A stretch of 12,365 nucleotides of DNA from NCBI GenBank assembly GCA_018648945.1, contig JABGQJ010000172.1, positions 1-12,365 of the forward strand, written 5' to 3'. Origin of the DNA: Victivallales bacterium (GTDB taxonomy: Bacteria; Verrucomicrobiota; Lentisphaeria; Oligosphaerales; Lenti-02). The notes beneath the pieces are model-generated. The model worked only from the letters and a program-made list of their open reading frames with translations. It was not told where the DNA came from and made no database searches. Made by a program: the position numbers and the translations under genes. Positions 1-7,247 of this stretch are shown in pieces (the stretch's first letter is position 1; every line of letters starts with the position of its first letter).

Positions 1-1260
1 CGTCTCCCAGGGATCGCTGGCCAGATCGTAGAGTTCGCCGTAGTCGCGATCTTGATAGTGAGCGTACTTCCAGCGACGGTCGCGGAGGACGCGGATGCCG
101 CCGGCTTCCATGTAGAGCAGGTCCCTGTCGTCCAGATCCTCGCCGCTCTGCCAATACCGGGACAGATCCTGGGAGGACATATCCGCCGGGATCTGGGCTC
201 CGGCGGCGGCGAGGCAGGTGGCAGCGATGTCGACTGAGCTGATCAGAGATGATTCGCACTTCCCCGCCGCTCCGCCCGCGGGGGGTTTGACGAGGAAAGG
301 GATGCGCATGAGCACTTCCGGCACGTTCTGCCCCTTGGCGACGAGTCCGAAGTCGCCGAGGTAGTCGCCGTGGTCGGTGGTGAAGATGATCAGTGTATTC
401 TCGTAGGTGCCGCGCGCCTTGAGCGTGGCGATGATCTCCCCGATTTTGCGGTCGATCAGCGTCATGTTGGCATAGTAGGCGCGGCGGAGCAAGCGGATCT
501 CGTCTTCGCTCAGGGATGTGTACGGGAGCGGGGGCTCGCCGTGGGCCATGGCGTTGTGGGGCGGTTTCTGGGCGAGCATCTCGAAGGTCGTCTCCGGCAG
601 GTCGATCTCGTCCCAATCGTAGAGATCGGCTTCGGGGAAGTTGCCGCAGTCGATGGGCATATGGGGGCCGGGAAAGGAAATGGTGCAGAACCAGGGCTGG
701 TCGGTCGGCATGTCCTGCTCCAGCCACTTGCGGCCCTGGTCGCCGATGTATTCGTCCACATGGTATTTGGGGTCGGCTTTCCACTCCGCGTAGAGCCGGG
801 GGCCGCCTCCCCATGCCATCAGTTCCTTGCCATGCCGGAACCCAGCGTCGTACAGCCAGCGCTGATAGGAGTCTCGATCTGGATTCTGGGGAATGGGACC
901 ATGGCTGTCGATGATGTCCTCGTAGTCCAAGCCACGTTCGACGGTGCTGGGGCCGACATGGAGTTTGCCGATGTGGGCGGTGTGGTAGCCGACATTCTGC
1001 AAGAGAGAGGGGAAGCAAGTCTCGTGCGCAGGCAAGTGGGTGATGAAGGTCGGGCAGGCGCACTGATGGGGGTACTTGCCGGTCAGAATCGCAGCCCGGG
1101 CTGGCACGCAGGACGGGTTGGTGGTGTAGGCTCGGGTGAAGCGCACGCCGTCTGCTGCCAACGCATCGAGATTGGGGGTCTTGACGACGGGGTTGACGCA
1201 GCCCAGGTGGTCGAAGCGCTGCTCGTCCGTCATTACAAAGAGGATGTTGGGTCGGGTCAT
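1..1260 (-). CDS. Type I sulfatase, 3' end cut by window edge
   Basis: Reading the minus strand from the ATG at 1260-1258, the frame stays open for 420 codons to the window edge. The protein begins MTRPNILFVMTDEQR, with metal-binding Asp12, and has the sulfatase signature CVPAR at residues 51-55. Cys51 is the residue that is converted to formylglycine, so activity needs a maturase (FGE or anSME type). The metal-site motif TTDHGD is at 294-299, and Lys309 follows in LVAKG. The ELYDLASDP motif at 409-417 is normally close to the C-terminus of this family, so little is probably missing. The family hydrolyses sulfate esters, usually on sulfated glycans; the substrate cannot be read from sequence. 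No signal peptide is visible, which suggests a cytoplasmic enzyme. A GAGGG ribosome site lies 7 bases before the ATG. The start overlaps the upstream deacetylase stop (ATGA), implying translational coupling. Confidence 0.93.
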   Translation of the reverse strand, partial: MTRPNILFVMTDEQRFDHLGCVNPVVKTPNLDALAADGVRFTRAYTTNPSCVPARAAILTGKYPHQCACPTFITHLPAHETCFPSLLQNVGYHTAHIGKLHVGPSTVERGLDYEDIIDSHGPIPQNPDRDSYQRWLYDAGFRHGKELMAWGGGPRLYAEWKADPKYHVDEYIGDQGRKWLEQDMPTDQPWFCTISFPGPHMPIDCGNFPEADLYDWDEIDLPETTFEMLAQKPPHNAMAHGEPPLPYTSLSEDEIRLLRRAYYANMTLIDRKIGEIIATLKARGTYENTLIIFTTDHGDYLGDFGLVAKGQNVPEVLMRIPFLVKPPAGGAAGKCESSLISSVDIAATCLAAAGAQIPADMSSQDLSRYWQSGEDLDDRDLLYMEAGGIRVLRDRRWKYAHYQDRDYGELYDLASDPWET

Positions 1261-2387
1261 GGGACTTCCCTCACAGGAGCCACGCTCACTCCACCTTGAT
1301 CGGGAACCGCCTTCACGAGGGCATATCGATGCCCCTCGTGCTCGATGACGCGAGTGGGGACGGGCTTGTCGTCTTGGCTGGCCTGCACCGCCGTCCATGC
1401 GTCAGGCAGGCGGACCTTGACGGTGAGGGGGAAGGTGAACAGTTCGTCGTCCATGTCGTCCTGAAGGAGGAAGTCGATGCGCTTGTCATCGTTGTGGGTG
1501 GTCTTGAGTTTGGCGGTGTCGCGTTCCATGCCGTAGAAGGCCACGTCTCGGAACAGGCCAACCCAGATCTCGTCCCGCTTGGCGTAGAGATGGTCGATCT
1601 GGGCCTTCACCTTGGCCACGCTGGCGGTCTTCTCCGCTGGCGTCCGGCCATGCTGCACATAGTGGTAGAGCGGAGCCAGCCAGGCGCGACGGTAGAAGGC
1701 GCGGTTCATCCATTTGACCGAGGCGTGTTTGCCGGTGAGGAGCATGTCGACCGTGTCGGGGCGGATGTTGGCGGTGCCGGTACTCATGTAGTTGATGCGG
1801 TTGGCGACGTTGGGGGTGCCGACGACCCCACGGCAAGCCACGTAGTGTTGCTCGGCCAGCTTTGGCTTCCCCTTGCCCCAGGGGTAGGCCAGGCAGACCA
1901 CGGGGCCACCCACATTCTTCCCGATGGCTGCGTTGGAGTCGCGGTATCCCGCATCGACTTCCTCGTCCGGACGCTGGTGGTCGTCCTTGTTGTGGGCGAC
2001 CGTGTGCGACTGAACATCGTGCCCCAGCTGCTTGAGCTTGCGGAAGTCGTCCCAGGTGCCGGCGAAGCTGGCTTTGCCCTGATCCAGACTCTTGGTGACG
2101 ATGAACCAGGTGAAGCGGAAGCCCGTGCGCTTGCCTTGCTCGACCCACCATGCGTGGTCCGGCGCACAGTTGTCATCGATGGTGATGGAGACGGCGGCGA
2201 ACTTGTCGTCGTCCCACAGACACACGTGCGCCTGCCCTGGCTTCTGTGGCCAGACACGCTCGGCAGGCAGGGGGAAGCGCCCCTTCTTGCCAGCAACGGG
2301 CAAATGCCGCAACTGGGGACGTGCCTCCTGCGCCGGGACCGCCATGCCAATCAGCAACGCCGTCCAGAGCAGTCTATACGCAACCAT
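1257..2387 (-). CDS. Exported polysaccharide deacetylase-like protein (NodB fold)
   Basis: A 376-residue protein. Residues 1-19 look like a signal peptide: a hydrophobic stretch LLWTALLIGMAV, then a likely cleavage after VPA. The carbohydrate esterase 4 (NodB) metal motifs are present: TIDD at 69-72, then the HDVQSHTVAH segment at 123-132 with His128 and His132, and AYPWG at 167-171. The family removes acetyl groups from polysaccharides using a divalent metal. The C-terminal third (about 300-376) looks like a small beta-rich extension and matches no motif I know. I chose the ATG at 2387 because AGAGG ends 5 bases before it; a GTG at 2393 is in frame but would sit inside that ribosome site. 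It is the first gene of a two-gene unit with the sulfatase, so the pair may remove acetyl and sulfate groups from the same glycan (inference). Exact substrate unknown. Confidence 0.85.
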   Translation of the reverse strand: MVAYRLLWTALLIGMAVPAQEARPQLRHLPVAGKKGRFPLPAERVWPQKPGQAHVCLWDDDKFAAVSITIDDNCAPDHAWWVEQGKRTGFRFTWFIVTKSLDQGKASFAGTWDDFRKLKQLGHDVQSHTVAHNKDDHQRPDEEVDAGYRDSNAAIGKNVGGPVVCLAYPWGKGKPKLAEQHYVACRGVVGTPNVANRINYMSTGTANIRPDTVDMLLTGKHASVKWMNRAFYRRAWLAPLYHYVQHGRTPAEKTASVAKVKAQIDHLYAKRDEIWVGLFRDVAFYGMERDTAKLKTTHNDDKRIDFLLQDDMDDELFTFPLTVKVRLPDAWTAVQASQDDKPVPTRVIEHEGHRYALVKAVPDQGGVSVAPVREVP

Positions 2388-2699
2388 TGTCACCTCTGGC
2401 CTGTTGTCTATCGGGGCGAGGCCTCTACTTTCCCCGCCAATTGGGACAGGTCAAGCTACGCGGCCGCTTCCGCTCGCCGTCACCCGTCTGGGGGATGCGC
2501 GTTCGTACTCGGCGAGCCGTCCTCCGAGCACGATGGCAGGGACCTCCCGTCCATAATGCGGCTTGCGTTCGGCTCAGAGAGGCCTACTGTACCGCTTTGC
2601 TTTTTGCCCTCCCCCCGTGGGGGCTGTGGTGTGTCCTGCGGATCGCGTCGGCACTTGCCATTTCATTCAGCCATCCTCTTGAGAGGAGTCCAGTACGCT
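2388..2699. promoter_or_regulatory. Divergent intergenic region between deacetylase and rnfA
   Basis: No convincing gene lies in these 312 bases; they separate two outward-facing transcription units and so should hold both promoters. For the minus-strand unit, TTGACC (part of TAGCTTGACC, 2449-2458 read on the minus strand) is a good -35 candidate, but no clear -10 follows at 16-18 bases. For rnfA, CATAAT at 2552-2557 resembles a -10 without a good -35, and TTGCGT (2563-2568) with TACTGT (2585-2590) is a weaker pair. An inverted repeat with 8-base arms and one mismatch (2505-2512 and 2524-2531, 11-base loop) could be an operator or hairpin. C-rich and G-rich runs face each other at 2611-2623. 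The rnfA ribosome site AGGAG is at 2684-2688. Confidence 0.5.
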
Positions 2700-3299
2700 A
2701 TGAACGAGTATTTCATATTGGTTGTGGGCGCGGTTCTTGTGAACAACGTCGTGCTCAGCCGATTCCTCGGCATATGCCCTCTCCTTGGCGTCTCCAAGAA
2801 GCTCGACACCGCGCTGGGCATGTCCGGGGCCGTGCTCTTCGTGATGACCCTGGCCTCCTTGGTCACGGCGAGCCTGTACCATCTCGTACTTGTCGAGAAC
2901 GCCATCTTTTGCAAGGCCGACCTCACCTACCTGCGGACCATCGTCTTCATCGTCGTCATCGCCTCGCTGGTGCAGCTGGTGGAAGTGATTCTACAGCGAG
3001 TGAGTCCGGCGCTGTACCGCGCGCTTGGCATCTACCTGCCCCTCATCACCACCAACTGCGCCGTCCTCGGCATCGCCGTGGACGCGGCGGACAACAAGTA
3101 CTCGATCATCAAATCCACCGCGTTCGGCACGGCGTCCGCCCTCGCCTTCGCTCTGGCCTTGGTGCTCTTTTCCAGTCTGCGCGAGAAGCTGGACCTCGCC
3201 CGTGTTCCCAAGTGCATGGAAGGCACAGCTATCGCCTTGGTGACTGCGGGGCTGCTGGCCATGGCCTTCATGGGGTTTTCAGGCCTGGTCGGCGGCTGA
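2700..3299 (+). CDS. rnfA: Rnf complex subunit RnfA (RsxA)
   Basis: A 199-residue polytopic membrane protein with about six hydrophobic helices, the usual length for RnfA. The opening MNEYFILVVGAVLVNNVVLS and the GICPLLGVS segment are typical. Cys26 (GICP) and Cys120 (TTNCAVLG) are the conserved half-membrane cysteines. Together with the matching pair in RnfE they hold an Fe-S centre inside the membrane, which passes electrons across it during ion transport (family knowledge). It is the first gene of a rnfABCDGE operon. The ATG at 2700 is chosen because the family starts there and AGGAG lies 11 bases upstream; the frame is open much further upstream, but that part is antisense to the deacetylase. 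Close relatives are NqrE of the Na+-NQR pump, but the neighbouring genes settle it as Rnf. Confidence 0.96.
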   Translation: MNEYFILVVGAVLVNNVVLSRFLGICPLLGVSKKLDTALGMSGAVLFVMTLASLVTASLYHLVLVENAIFCKADLTYLRTIVFIVVIASLVQLVEVILQRVSPALYRALGIYLPLITTNCAVLGIAVDAADNKYSIIKSTAFGTASALAFALALVLFSSLREKLDLARVPKCMEGTAIALVTAGLLAMAFMGFSGLVGG

Positions 3300-3351
3300 T
3301 CGTGCCCACGTGTTCCTATTACACCTCTGAGACGAGGGATGCATAGACTTC

Positions 3352-4179
3352 ATGACTGATATCACGTTACTGCTAGTTCTGGGGCTGACGCTGGGGCTAA
3401 TCATCGGCCTCGTCGTCAAGGCGTTCGGCGTTGAGCCGGACGAGCGAGTCGAGGCAATCGAGGGTCTGCTGCCAGGCGCCAACTGCGGTGCCTGCGGCTT
3501 TGCCGGCTGTGCGGAACTGGCCCGGAAGTTGGTCGCTGGCGAAGTGGAGCCCACCATCTGCCCAAGTGCCGACGAGACGGCTATCAAGCAGATCGCCGAT
3601 GCGCTTGGCGTGGTCGCGGGAGACCGGGCCAAAATGGTCGCGGTGATCCGCTGTGGCGGTGATGATACACTGGCCGTGCAGGCTGCGCTCTACAACGGCA
3701 TCGCCGACTGCAAGGACGCCGTCCAGATAGCTGGCGGGACCAAGGGTTGCGCCCACGGCTGTCTTGGTCTGGCCAGTTGCGCTCGCGCCTGCCCCTTCGG
3801 TGCCATCGAGGTGACCAATGGCCTGGCCATCGTCCATCCCGACCTCTGCACTGGTTGCGCCAAATGCGTCGCCACCTGCCCCCGGGACCTGGTCGAACTG
3901 GTTCCGACCAGCGCCCCCATCCATGTCTACTGCAACTCTCCCGCCAAGGGCGGGGCCAAGCGCAAGGTGTGCAAGGCCTCCTGCATCGGCTGTAGGAAAT
4001 GCGTCAAGGAAGCGGCGGAGGGCGGCATCGAGATGAAGGGCTTTCTAGCCCATGTGGACTACGACAATCCCCCGCCCGCCACTGTGGCGGCGGTCTGCCC
4101 CACCAAGTGCCTCCGTGGTGCCGTGGGAGCTACCGAAGAAGTGACTGCCGCTCAGGAAACCGAGGTCGTCGATGGCTGA
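3352..4179 (+). CDS. rnfB: Rnf complex subunit RnfB, multi-cluster ferredoxin type
   Basis: A 275-residue iron-sulfur protein that is thought to take electrons from reduced ferredoxin and feed the Rnf complex. It has an N-terminal membrane anchor at about 4-22. The RnfB-specific cluster follows, with Cys45, Cys48, Cys53 and Cys70 (NCGACGFAGC then CP). Next are further cysteines at 101, 120, 133 and 137, then two ferredoxin-like motifs: CARACP ending at 148 and CTGCAKCVATCP at 166-177. A third Cys set lies at 207, 211, 214 and 217, with CPTKC at 249-253. This is the long, many-cluster form seen in clostridia and Bacteroidota, whereas E. coli RsxB has about 190 residues. A GAGGG lies 13 bases before the ATG, rather far for a ribosome site. 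A 52-base gap separates it from rnfA, and its end overlaps rnfC by 8 bases. Confidence 0.96.
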   Translation: MTDITLLLVLGLTLGLIIGLVVKAFGVEPDERVEAIEGLLPGANCGACGFAGCAELARKLVAGEVEPTICPSADETAIKQIADALGVVAGDRAKMVAVIRCGGDDTLAVQAALYNGIADCKDAVQIAGGTKGCAHGCLGLASCARACPFGAIEVTNGLAIVHPDLCTGCAKCVATCPRDLVELVPTSAPIHVYCNSPAKGGAKRKVCKASCIGCRKCVKEAAEGGIEMKGFLAHVDYDNPPPATVAAVCPTKCLRGAVGATEEVTAAQETEVVDG

Positions 4180-5503
4180 GCATCTACTATTTCGAGGGGG
4201 CGTCCACCCCGACGAGTTCAAGAGCCTGACCAGTGCGAGCGCGATCCAGATCGCCCCTCTGCTGCCGGTCTACACGGTGCCGCTGCAACAGCACATTGGC
4301 GCTCCACCGAAGCTGGAAGTGACGAAGGGCGAGCGCGTCTTGCGCGGCCAGCTCCTTGCCGCCCCCGGCGGCTTCGTCTCCGCTGCCATACACAGCCCCA
4401 CCAGCGGCACGGTGAAGGCCATCGACGAAGTGATGGGGCCCATGGGCAGGCCCTGCCAGGCCGTCGTCATCGAGAGCGATGGCGAGGACGAGTTCGACCC
4501 CACACTCGCTCCCATGCCGGACTGGGAGACTGCCGAACCCGAAGCCCTCAAGCAACGCATCGCCGATGCGGGCGTCGTGGGCATGGGTGGCGCGGCCTTC
4601 CCCACCTTCGTGAAGCTCTCCCCTCCCCCGCTCAAGACCATTGACTCGCTCCTGATCAACGGGGCCGAGTGCGAGCCCGCGCTGACCGCCGACCACCGGT
4701 TGATGCTGGAACGGCCGGAACAGGTCATTCTCGGCACCCGCATGCTCGGACGCGTGCTTGGCGTCGCCGACCTGGCCATCGGCATCGAGAAGAACAAGCG
4801 CGACGCGATCAAGATCATGACCAAGGCTGCCGAAGGCACCGGGATCAAAGTCGTCTCCATGCGCGTCCGCTACCCGCAGGGCGCGGAGAAGCAACTGATT
4901 TACGCTCTCACGGGGCGCAAGGTCCCCGCTGGCGGCCTGCCGATGGATGTGGGCGCGGTCGTCCAGAACGTGGGCACGGCCGCTGCCGTTGCCGAGGCCG
5001 TTCTCGAAGGCAAGCCCGTCTACGAGCGCGTCGTCACCGTCACTGGATCCCCCGTCGCCAACCCCGGCAACTGGGTGATCCGCTGCGGTACGAGCACCGA
5101 GGATGCCCTCCGCCTGGCCGGCGGCGTCACCCGCGATCCCGCCAAGATTATCTCCGGTGGCCCGATGATGGGCCGCAGCATCTACTCGCTGGACATCCCG
5201 GTGATGAAAAACACCTCCGGCATCCTGCTGCAAGACACCGACGAAGTGGTGCAATACAGCGGCGGCCCGTGCATTCGCTGCGGTCGCTGCGTAGATGCCT
5301 GCCCCATGACCCTCATGCCAGGCACGCTCAGCGTACAAGCCGAGAACGAGCGGTTTGACTTGGCTGAGGACTGGTACGCCTTTGACTGTATCGAATGCGG
5401 CTGCTGCGCGTATGTCTGCCCCTCGGGTCGCCCCCTGGTGCAACACATGCGGCGTGCCAAGGCCGAAGTGGTAGCCCGGCGGCGCGCCGCCCAGGGAAAA
5501 TAG
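4172..5503 (+). CDS. rnfC: Rnf complex subunit RnfC (NADH and FMN site)
   Basis: A 443-residue peripheral subunit that carries the NAD(H) site, an FMN and two 4Fe-4S clusters. Visible features are the N-terminal FRGGVHP segment, a barrel-sandwich region with HSPTSGTV at 74-81, and the nucleotide/flavin loop GMGGAAFPT at 137-145. INGAECEPALTADHRLM (162-178) is the conserved flavoprotein-51K-like stretch, and SGGPMMG is at 328-334. Two cluster motifs follow: Cys367/370/373/377 and Cys406/409/412/416. It is the compact form; the long Ala/Lys-rich C-terminal tail of gammaproteobacterial RnfC is absent. The ATG at 4172 overlaps the last 8 bases of rnfB (GATGGCTGA), so translation is probably coupled. 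Confidence 0.97.
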   Translation: MAEHLLFRGGVHPDEFKSLTSASAIQIAPLLPVYTVPLQQHIGAPPKLEVTKGERVLRGQLLAAPGGFVSAAIHSPTSGTVKAIDEVMGPMGRPCQAVVIESDGEDEFDPTLAPMPDWETAEPEALKQRIADAGVVGMGGAAFPTFVKLSPPPLKTIDSLLINGAECEPALTADHRLMLERPEQVILGTRMLGRVLGVADLAIGIEKNKRDAIKIMTKAAEGTGIKVVSMRVRYPQGAEKQLIYALTGRKVPAGGLPMDVGAVVQNVGTAAAVAEAVLEGKPVYERVVTVTGSPVANPGNWVIRCGTSTEDALRLAGGVTRDPAKIISGGPMMGRSIYSLDIPVMKNTSGILLQDTDEVVQYSGGPCIRCGRCVDACPMTLMPGTLSVQAENERFDLAEDWYAFDCIECGCCAYVCPSGRPLVQHMRRAKAEVVARRRAAQGK

Positions 5504-5529
5504 CCCCAACAGGAGCACGAAGAGCGACG

Positions 5530-6567
5530 ATGCCAGACCAGGATATTCGCTTGCCAGATACGTCGAAGTTGGTCGTGAGCACCTCGCCTCACTTCCACGA
5601 CGACCAAAACGTGCGCGGCATCATGCTGACCGTGATCGTCGCCCTACTCCCCGCCTGTTTGGTCGGGGTGTGGTTCTTCGGCCCGCGCGCGCTGCTCGTC
5701 CTTGCCCTCTGCACGGGCAGCAGCGTCTTCTTCGAGTGGGTGCTGTCCCGCCAGATGAAGCTGGGAAATCCCATCGGGGACTGCAGTGCAGCGCTCACTG
5801 GGCTGCTCCTCGGCATGAATCTCGGTGCCACCACACCAGCCTGGATCTGCATCGTCGGCTCCCTGCTCGCCATCGGCCTGGGCAAGATGATCTACGGCGG
5901 CCTGGGCTACAACCCCTTCAACCCCGCGCTGGTCGGACGGGTCGGGCTCCTCATCGCCTGCCCCGTCGCACTGACCACCTGGATTCGCCCCATCGGCCTG
6001 ACCAAGTGGGCGGCCAATGTGGATGGCATGACTACCGCCACTCCCCTTGGCGTCCTCGGCATGATCAAAACCTGGGATCCCAGCCAGGTCATGGACTCCG
6101 TGACTCCCCTCGGCCTCTTCCTTGGGCGTCAAGGCGGCTGCATCGGCGAGACCTCCGCGCTGGCTCTCCTGCTTGGCGGTGTCTACCTCGCCTACCGCAA
6201 GATCATCCGCTGGCAGACCCCACTGTCGTACATGCGCCGCACCGTCCTTATCATCACCAGCATCGCCCATGCCGCCGGCCCCGGCCAGTTTGCGCCGCCT
6301 TGGTTCCACCTGCTCACCGGCGGCCTCTTCCTCGGTGCCTTCTTCATGGCCACCGACATGGTCACCTCTCCCATGAACCCCCTCGGCAATGTCATCTTCG
6401 GCATCGGCTGCGGCGGGATCACCTGCGTCATCCGCCTCTGGGGAGCCTATCCTGAAGGTGTCAGTTTCTCCATCCTCTTCATGAATGCTCTGGTGCCGCT
6501 GATCGACCGCTACACCGCCACCCGGCCCTTCGGCTATGCACCGCCCAAGGAGGACGCATCCGAATGA
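5530..6567 (+). CDS. rnfD: Rnf complex subunit RnfD (covalent FMN membrane subunit)
   Basis: A 345-residue polytopic membrane protein of the NqrB/RnfD family. The conserved YNPFNPALVGR loop is at 127-137. The covalent-FMN motif DGMTTATPL is at 165-173, with Thr171 the expected acceptor, attached by an ApbE-type flavin transferase that is not in this window. TDMVTSPMNPLG at 275-286 is a second conserved loop. About eight to ten hydrophobic segments are visible. I chose the ATG at 5530 because the following MPDQDIRLPDTSKLVVSTSPH matches the normal soluble N-terminus (the SPH segment); the frame is open upstream, but that part is the end of rnfC in another frame. AGGAG at 5511-5515 is 14 bases from the start and a weaker AGAG is closer. 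The stop overlaps rnfG as ATGA. Confidence 0.96.
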   Translation: MPDQDIRLPDTSKLVVSTSPHFHDDQNVRGIMLTVIVALLPACLVGVWFFGPRALLVLALCTGSSVFFEWVLSRQMKLGNPIGDCSAALTGLLLGMNLGATTPAWICIVGSLLAIGLGKMIYGGLGYNPFNPALVGRVGLLIACPVALTTWIRPIGLTKWAANVDGMTTATPLGVLGMIKTWDPSQVMDSVTPLGLFLGRQGGCIGETSALALLLGGVYLAYRKIIRWQTPLSYMRRTVLIITSIAHAAGPGQFAPPWFHLLTGGLFLGAFFMATDMVTSPMNPLGNVIFGIGCGGITCVIRLWGAYPEGVSFSILFMNALVPLIDRYTATRPFGYAPPKEDASE

Positions 6568-7247
6568 AGGAAACCATCAAACTCTGCGTTGCCCTCGGCC
6601 TTACCTGCCTGATCGCAGGAACCGTGCTCGTACTCGCGAATGAGAAGACCAAGGGGCGGATCGAGGAAGTCGAGCTCCAGCAGAAGCAGACCGCCCTCGG
6701 CCAAGTCCTCGGCGACTTCGCCAACCAGCCTTTCGAAGACACCGCCACCTTCGACAAGGTCACCTTCTACCGCGCCCGCGACAAGGACGGCAAAATCACT
6801 GCCGTGGCCGGCGAAGCCAGCCCGATCTCCAATAAATCGTTCGGCGGCAAGATGAAGGTTCTGGTCGGTCTCGATCCCGATGGTCTGATCCGCTACGTGG
6901 TCGTCAGCGAACACAAGGAGACCCCCGGCCTCGGCACCAAGGCCACCGAGCGCAAGAAGAGCCGCTCCCTTTGGCAGGTGCTGGGTCTCAGCAAGGCCAA
7001 GGAGGATGACGCAAGCAAGCCCAAGCCCTATCTCGACCTCTATACCGGTGGCGCTGCCAACAAGATTGGCGCCGCTGACTTTGCCGTCAGCCGCGGCGAG
7101 CCCAAGGCAGGCGACAACGCAGTCCATGGCGTGACCGGTGCCACGATCAGTAGTCGCGCCGTCAAGGACGCCGTGCAGCAGGTCTGTGCCGCCTTCACTG
7201 CCAACGCCCCTGCCCTGTTGGATCAGAAGACGGAGATCCTCCCATGA
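6564..7247 (+). CDS. rnfG: Rnf complex subunit RnfG (covalent FMN-binding)
   Basis: A 227-residue protein with one N-terminal membrane helix (about 5-24) and an FMN-binding domain on the outer face of the membrane. HKETPGLGTKA at 117-127 is the family-typical loop. The flavinylation motif is VTGATISS at 190-197, with Thr194 the expected covalent FMN attachment site. The ApbE consensus is usually written D-x-x-[ST]-G-A-T; here the first position is His188 instead of Asp, which is unusual by that consensus. The domain also carries a Lys/Asp/Ser-rich insertion at about 130-155 (KKSRSLWQVLGLSKAKEDDA). The gene starts inside the rnfD stop and ends overlapping the rnfE start, four bases each, so the three genes are likely translated together. 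Confidence 0.95.
   Translation: MKETIKLCVALGLTCLIAGTVLVLANEKTKGRIEEVELQQKQTALGQVLGDFANQPFEDTATFDKVTFYRARDKDGKITAVAGEASPISNKSFGGKMKVLVGLDPDGLIRYVVVSEHKETPGLGTKATERKKSRSLWQVLGLSKAKEDDASKPKPYLDLYTGGAANKIGAADFAVSRGEPKAGDNAVHGVTGATISSRAVKDAVQQVCAAFTANAPALLDQKTEILP

Noticed and set aside
370..1299. A 309-codon open frame on the plus strand
   Set aside because: It is antisense to the sulfatase, whose CVPAR, DHGD and ELYDL motifs are unmistakable on the other strand.
2581..2590. GGCCTACTGT also present at 11998-12007
   Set aside because: A single 10-base match between two intergenic stretches, with different distances to the next gene and no shared flanking sequence; chance is the simpler explanation.
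2611..2624. C-run facing G-run, possible terminator
   Set aside because: The loop would be only two to four bases and no T-run follows on either strand in the needed direction. It is more likely base-composition noise in the divergent region.
1296..2699. A long upstream extension of the rnfA frame
   Set aside because: The extension is antisense to the deacetylase and then crosses the intergenic region. The family start at 2700 has a ribosome site, so the longer frame is only absence of stops.
4187..5518. A 443-codon open frame on the minus strand
   Set aside because: It is antisense to rnfC over almost its full length, and rnfC has all its catalytic and cluster motifs. The His- and Ala-rich translation is typical of an antisense frame.
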